Source of the DNA: Multifurca ochricompacta | Lineage: Eukaryota > Basidiomycota > Agaricomycetes > Russulales > Russulaceae | DNA: 64,000 bases | Direction of reading: 5' to 3' | NCBI GenBank assembly: GCA_022496185.1 | Contig: WTXG01000011.1 | Coordinates: 310,001 to 374,000 of the forward strand | Part shown: positions 61,531 to 64,000 of the stretch, piece after piece | How positions within the stretch are numbered: the first letter of the stretch is position 1 | How the letters are laid out: the number at the start of each line of letters is the position of its first letter | The notes under the pieces: generated by a model | The model's database searches: none | What the model was told of the DNA's origin: nothing | The model's input: only the letters and a program-made list of their open reading frames with translations | Made by a program: the position numbers and the translations under genes

Positions 61531-64000
61531 TCACTCGCGAGCAACCCAATCATTGCTACGAGAGACCAACTCTATCGAGTTGTCAGTCGTCCAAAAGACG
61601 CGCTCTGTCGCGCTGCGCCCGGTCCAGCTCTTCTGGTCGCGGAGGATCATGGCCTACGACAATGAACGGTAAGGACACATCCCAAATATGTGACAAGCAT
61701 GCATGCACGAAGGCTCACCTGTTGTGCACCAAAATTACGTTGGTCGTGTGCGAATAAGTCCACGTTCTCCTCGAGTGCATCATACAGTATTTGCATATCT
61801 CGTAGAATTGCTTGCAGCACTCGGACCGAGGCAAGCGTAAGTTGTTCTTTGCGGTTGCGTATGATGGCTCCATTCGAGGTAGGAGGCGGAAGGGACTGCG
61901 AAATTTGTTGCAATACCATGTGCATAATGCGTTTTGTTTCGTTCATGATCTTTTGAGCTGCCGGGTAGTTCTTGCGTGAAACGAGCACCAGGGCGCGTGT
62001 GATCATATCCGAGGCGAGTAGCTCCATACGCCGTCGTACAATGACCGTGTCTGAACGGACTGTCGAATGCCGAGCAGGGTTGCCACTCCCCGCGGGAAGT
62101 AGGGTGACTGTAAGGAGAACGGGATGCGCGAGGCGCGAGACATGCTTGGCCGCCGCGGGATCGTAAAACGTCCCGTCTACCTCGAAGACGGGCACCTCGT
62201 CGATCATCCGATCCATCATGCCATCTGTGAGGTCGGCCACGTCGTCAATGCCTAGTGCATCGAGTCCCAAACTCTGATTGAACCGTTCCGTTGCATTCAT
62301 TGCCCGTCGCGCACCACGGGCGTTGCCATTGCGTAGAGCATCAGAATTATCAAGCTCAAGCTCGACAAGCATCTCTTTGCGCTCGCCATAACGCAACTCG
62401 CCAATGTCGACGTCAACGTTGCGCCCATCAGATGCGACAATGGAAGACGGTCCTCCAGAGACCTTGCGTATACGGAAGCGGTTTCCATCCACGATTTTCA
62501 TATGGAGTTTCATATTCATCGACCCGACGGACATCATTCCACCAATACAACCTGCGAGGCAGCTCCGTAGGTCATACCAGTCACTTACGAACGTGTACGT
62601 TCCACTAGTGTGATTTGACATGAGCCAGAGAGATGCAGGGTCGTGTGAGCGCCCATAGCCAAAGGAGTGAATTGGCACGTTCGCCGCCTCTGCCCGCGCA
62701 AGAACAAGGTCCATTTGTGCCCGCCGCGTGCTATCCGCCGCGTCACTGACTAGGACCATACCGGCCACAGGATTCCGTGATTTTCGTTGCAATACGACAT
62801 CAAGCCCTGTCAAAGTAACGTAAGCCAAGAGCGCAATATTACCCAAAGGTCATACCATGGTTGACGGCAGTGACAACATCCGTCTTTTCTTCCTTGCTCC
62901 CCCGCGCAATGAATTCATCCTCAAAGTATTGATTTTCTTCGGGACGGAATCCAATCTCGTCAACAAATTTGCAAAGTCGTGCACGACTCTGTATGCGTCC
63001 GAGCGACAGGAAGGGTGTCTTGCGCACCGCGCCACCAACGCCAACCTCGAAGGTGACGAATGACAGACGATCCCGTGGCCCAAGGGAGGCAATTGTGAAG
63101 TCGAGCGACGCTTTGATGACACGAAGTTTGAGTGCAGCTGTGCTTGGTAATGAATGAATGGTGGGAAGAGAGATGACGATGATAAGATCCAAGGGCGGGT
63201 GAGGAAGGGGCGTCAGAGAGTTAGAAGGGCCAGCAGACATATGCGGAGCATATAAAGGACTTGAAGGGTAATGAGATGAAGTCTCATTTTCTTGAAGTGG
63301 GGTGAGTTTGCCTGTCGCACTACTGTGGTGCGCGTGGTTCATGACGGAGCCCCCGTGAGACGTGTAGCTTGAAAGCGTCGACCTTCCCGAACTGTGCAGT
63401 AGGCTGCTTTCTGCAGTGCTTGCGCTCGTCCCTGTGCTTCCGCTAAGCATCCGAGCTGCCTTGGCACTGCCACCAAACTCGTCCATGTCGAATGGCACAT
63501 GATCATCCTCTCGTCTTGGCCGTTGCACAAGCGCTACGAGCGACTGAACATTAGTCTTCCATGTTTCGAGTGAGGAACGATCCTTGAATATAAGAATAAA
63601 CGAATCAAGCCTCTCATCTTCCATGTCTATGGTCAGGCTGAGCTCTCCTTGAACGGATGTGTCCGTGACCTGACGGATGTGCTTGATGTAAATACGACCC
63701 TTGAGTCGTAACACACCCTTGGACTGACCCGGTCCTCCGCTAGTCACAGAAACGCCATCAGCGAGGGCGGAAGCTGCACCCGAAGCATTCGAAAGGAATC
63801 GCCCAAGGGTGCGTTTCCTTTCCTCGGCAATGCATATAATTGCCTCTTTGAAGAGATAGACATAGAATTCGCGCACAAGTGCATCGCGCCTCACTGACAG
63901 AAGATCATACATCTGCAGAGGGCCAAGCCCCGAGAGTGGATGTCCTTTCCAGTCAATAATCCGATTTCTGAGGTCCTCAGTGATCGCCTCGAATGGTGAG
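61531..64000 (-). CDS. PH-like and von Willebrand A domain protein, 5' truncated
   Basis: Runs off the window edge, so its N-terminus is missing. The upstream part reads TEDLRNRIIDWKGHPLSGLG, LLSVRRDALVREFYVYLFKE and AIICIAEERKRTLGRF, like the PH region following a DH domain in Cdc24-type Rho exchange factors. FILIFKDRSSLETWKTNVQS closes the PH fold. After a Ser-rich linker a vWA domain begins (LDLIIVISLPTIHSLPSTAA to GPRDRLSFVTFE). The first MIDAS position reads IVISLPT rather than DxSxS, so metal binding may be lost. Two introns (62855-62807, 61718-61654) keep the frame; the last exon ends FWTTDNSIELVSRSNDWVAR. A membrane or cortex scaffold is inferred. Whether a DH domain precedes cannot be seen. 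Confidence 0.7.

Overview
The window is nuclear DNA of a filamentous fungus, most likely a basidiomycete of the Agaricomycetes. The evidence is dense genes on both strands, very many short introns (about 48-75 nt), a macrofage-activating-glycoprotein-type surface protein, a CYP53-type P450, a vWA protein with a PH-like segment, and eukaryote-only genes such as DNA primase PRI1, complex I NDUFS5, PP1 and GET5. I saw no phage, plasmid, CRISPR array, transposon, rRNA or tRNA. Exon joins below were worked out by eye from reading frame, GT/GC...AG sites and recalled protein family patterns. No search was run.

Layout. 0-5.8 kb: 3' part of a NAB2-like RNA-binding protein, an MPR1-like acetyltransferase, a seven-exon coiled-coil gene without any long ORF, and a decayed aldo-keto reductase. 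6-16 kb: an old-yellow-enzyme oxidoreductase with a hydrophobic tail, an SH3-PX-BAR sorting nexin, a G-patch/RRM-like protein, and a divergent NDUFS5/GET5 pair sharing 184 bp. 16.6-25.6 kb: a glutathionyl-hydroquinone-reductase-like GST, a GPI-type surface glycoprotein, a CYP53-type P450, and two convergent paralogous single-pass membrane proteins of unknown function. 25.8-41.2 kb: PRI1, a divergent pair of sugar dehydrogenases (polyol MDR and KduD-like SDR), malic enzyme, and two long gene-poor stretches. 42-57 kb: a large ABCC transporter, an ERV25-like p24 cargo receptor whose stop overlaps that of a convergent dihydrouridine synthase, a decayed METTL-type methyltransferase, a CFAP20-domain protein, an alpha/beta hydrolase and PP1. 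57-64 kb: an unresolved membrane protein, a coiled-coil protein with an acidic tail, and the 3' part of a PH-like/vWA protein.

Two patterns cross gene boundaries. First, five introns have GC instead of GT donors. Second, at least ten single-base deletions break otherwise well-kept genes (PRI1, ABC transporter, p24, CFAP20-like, PP1), nearly all at short base runs. The second looks more like consensus error than biology, but must be settled before any of these genes is called dead. I did not find a convincing new multi-gene system. The best leads are the coiled-coil gene, the paired single-pass membrane proteins and the CFAP20-domain protein in an apparently non-flagellated fungus.
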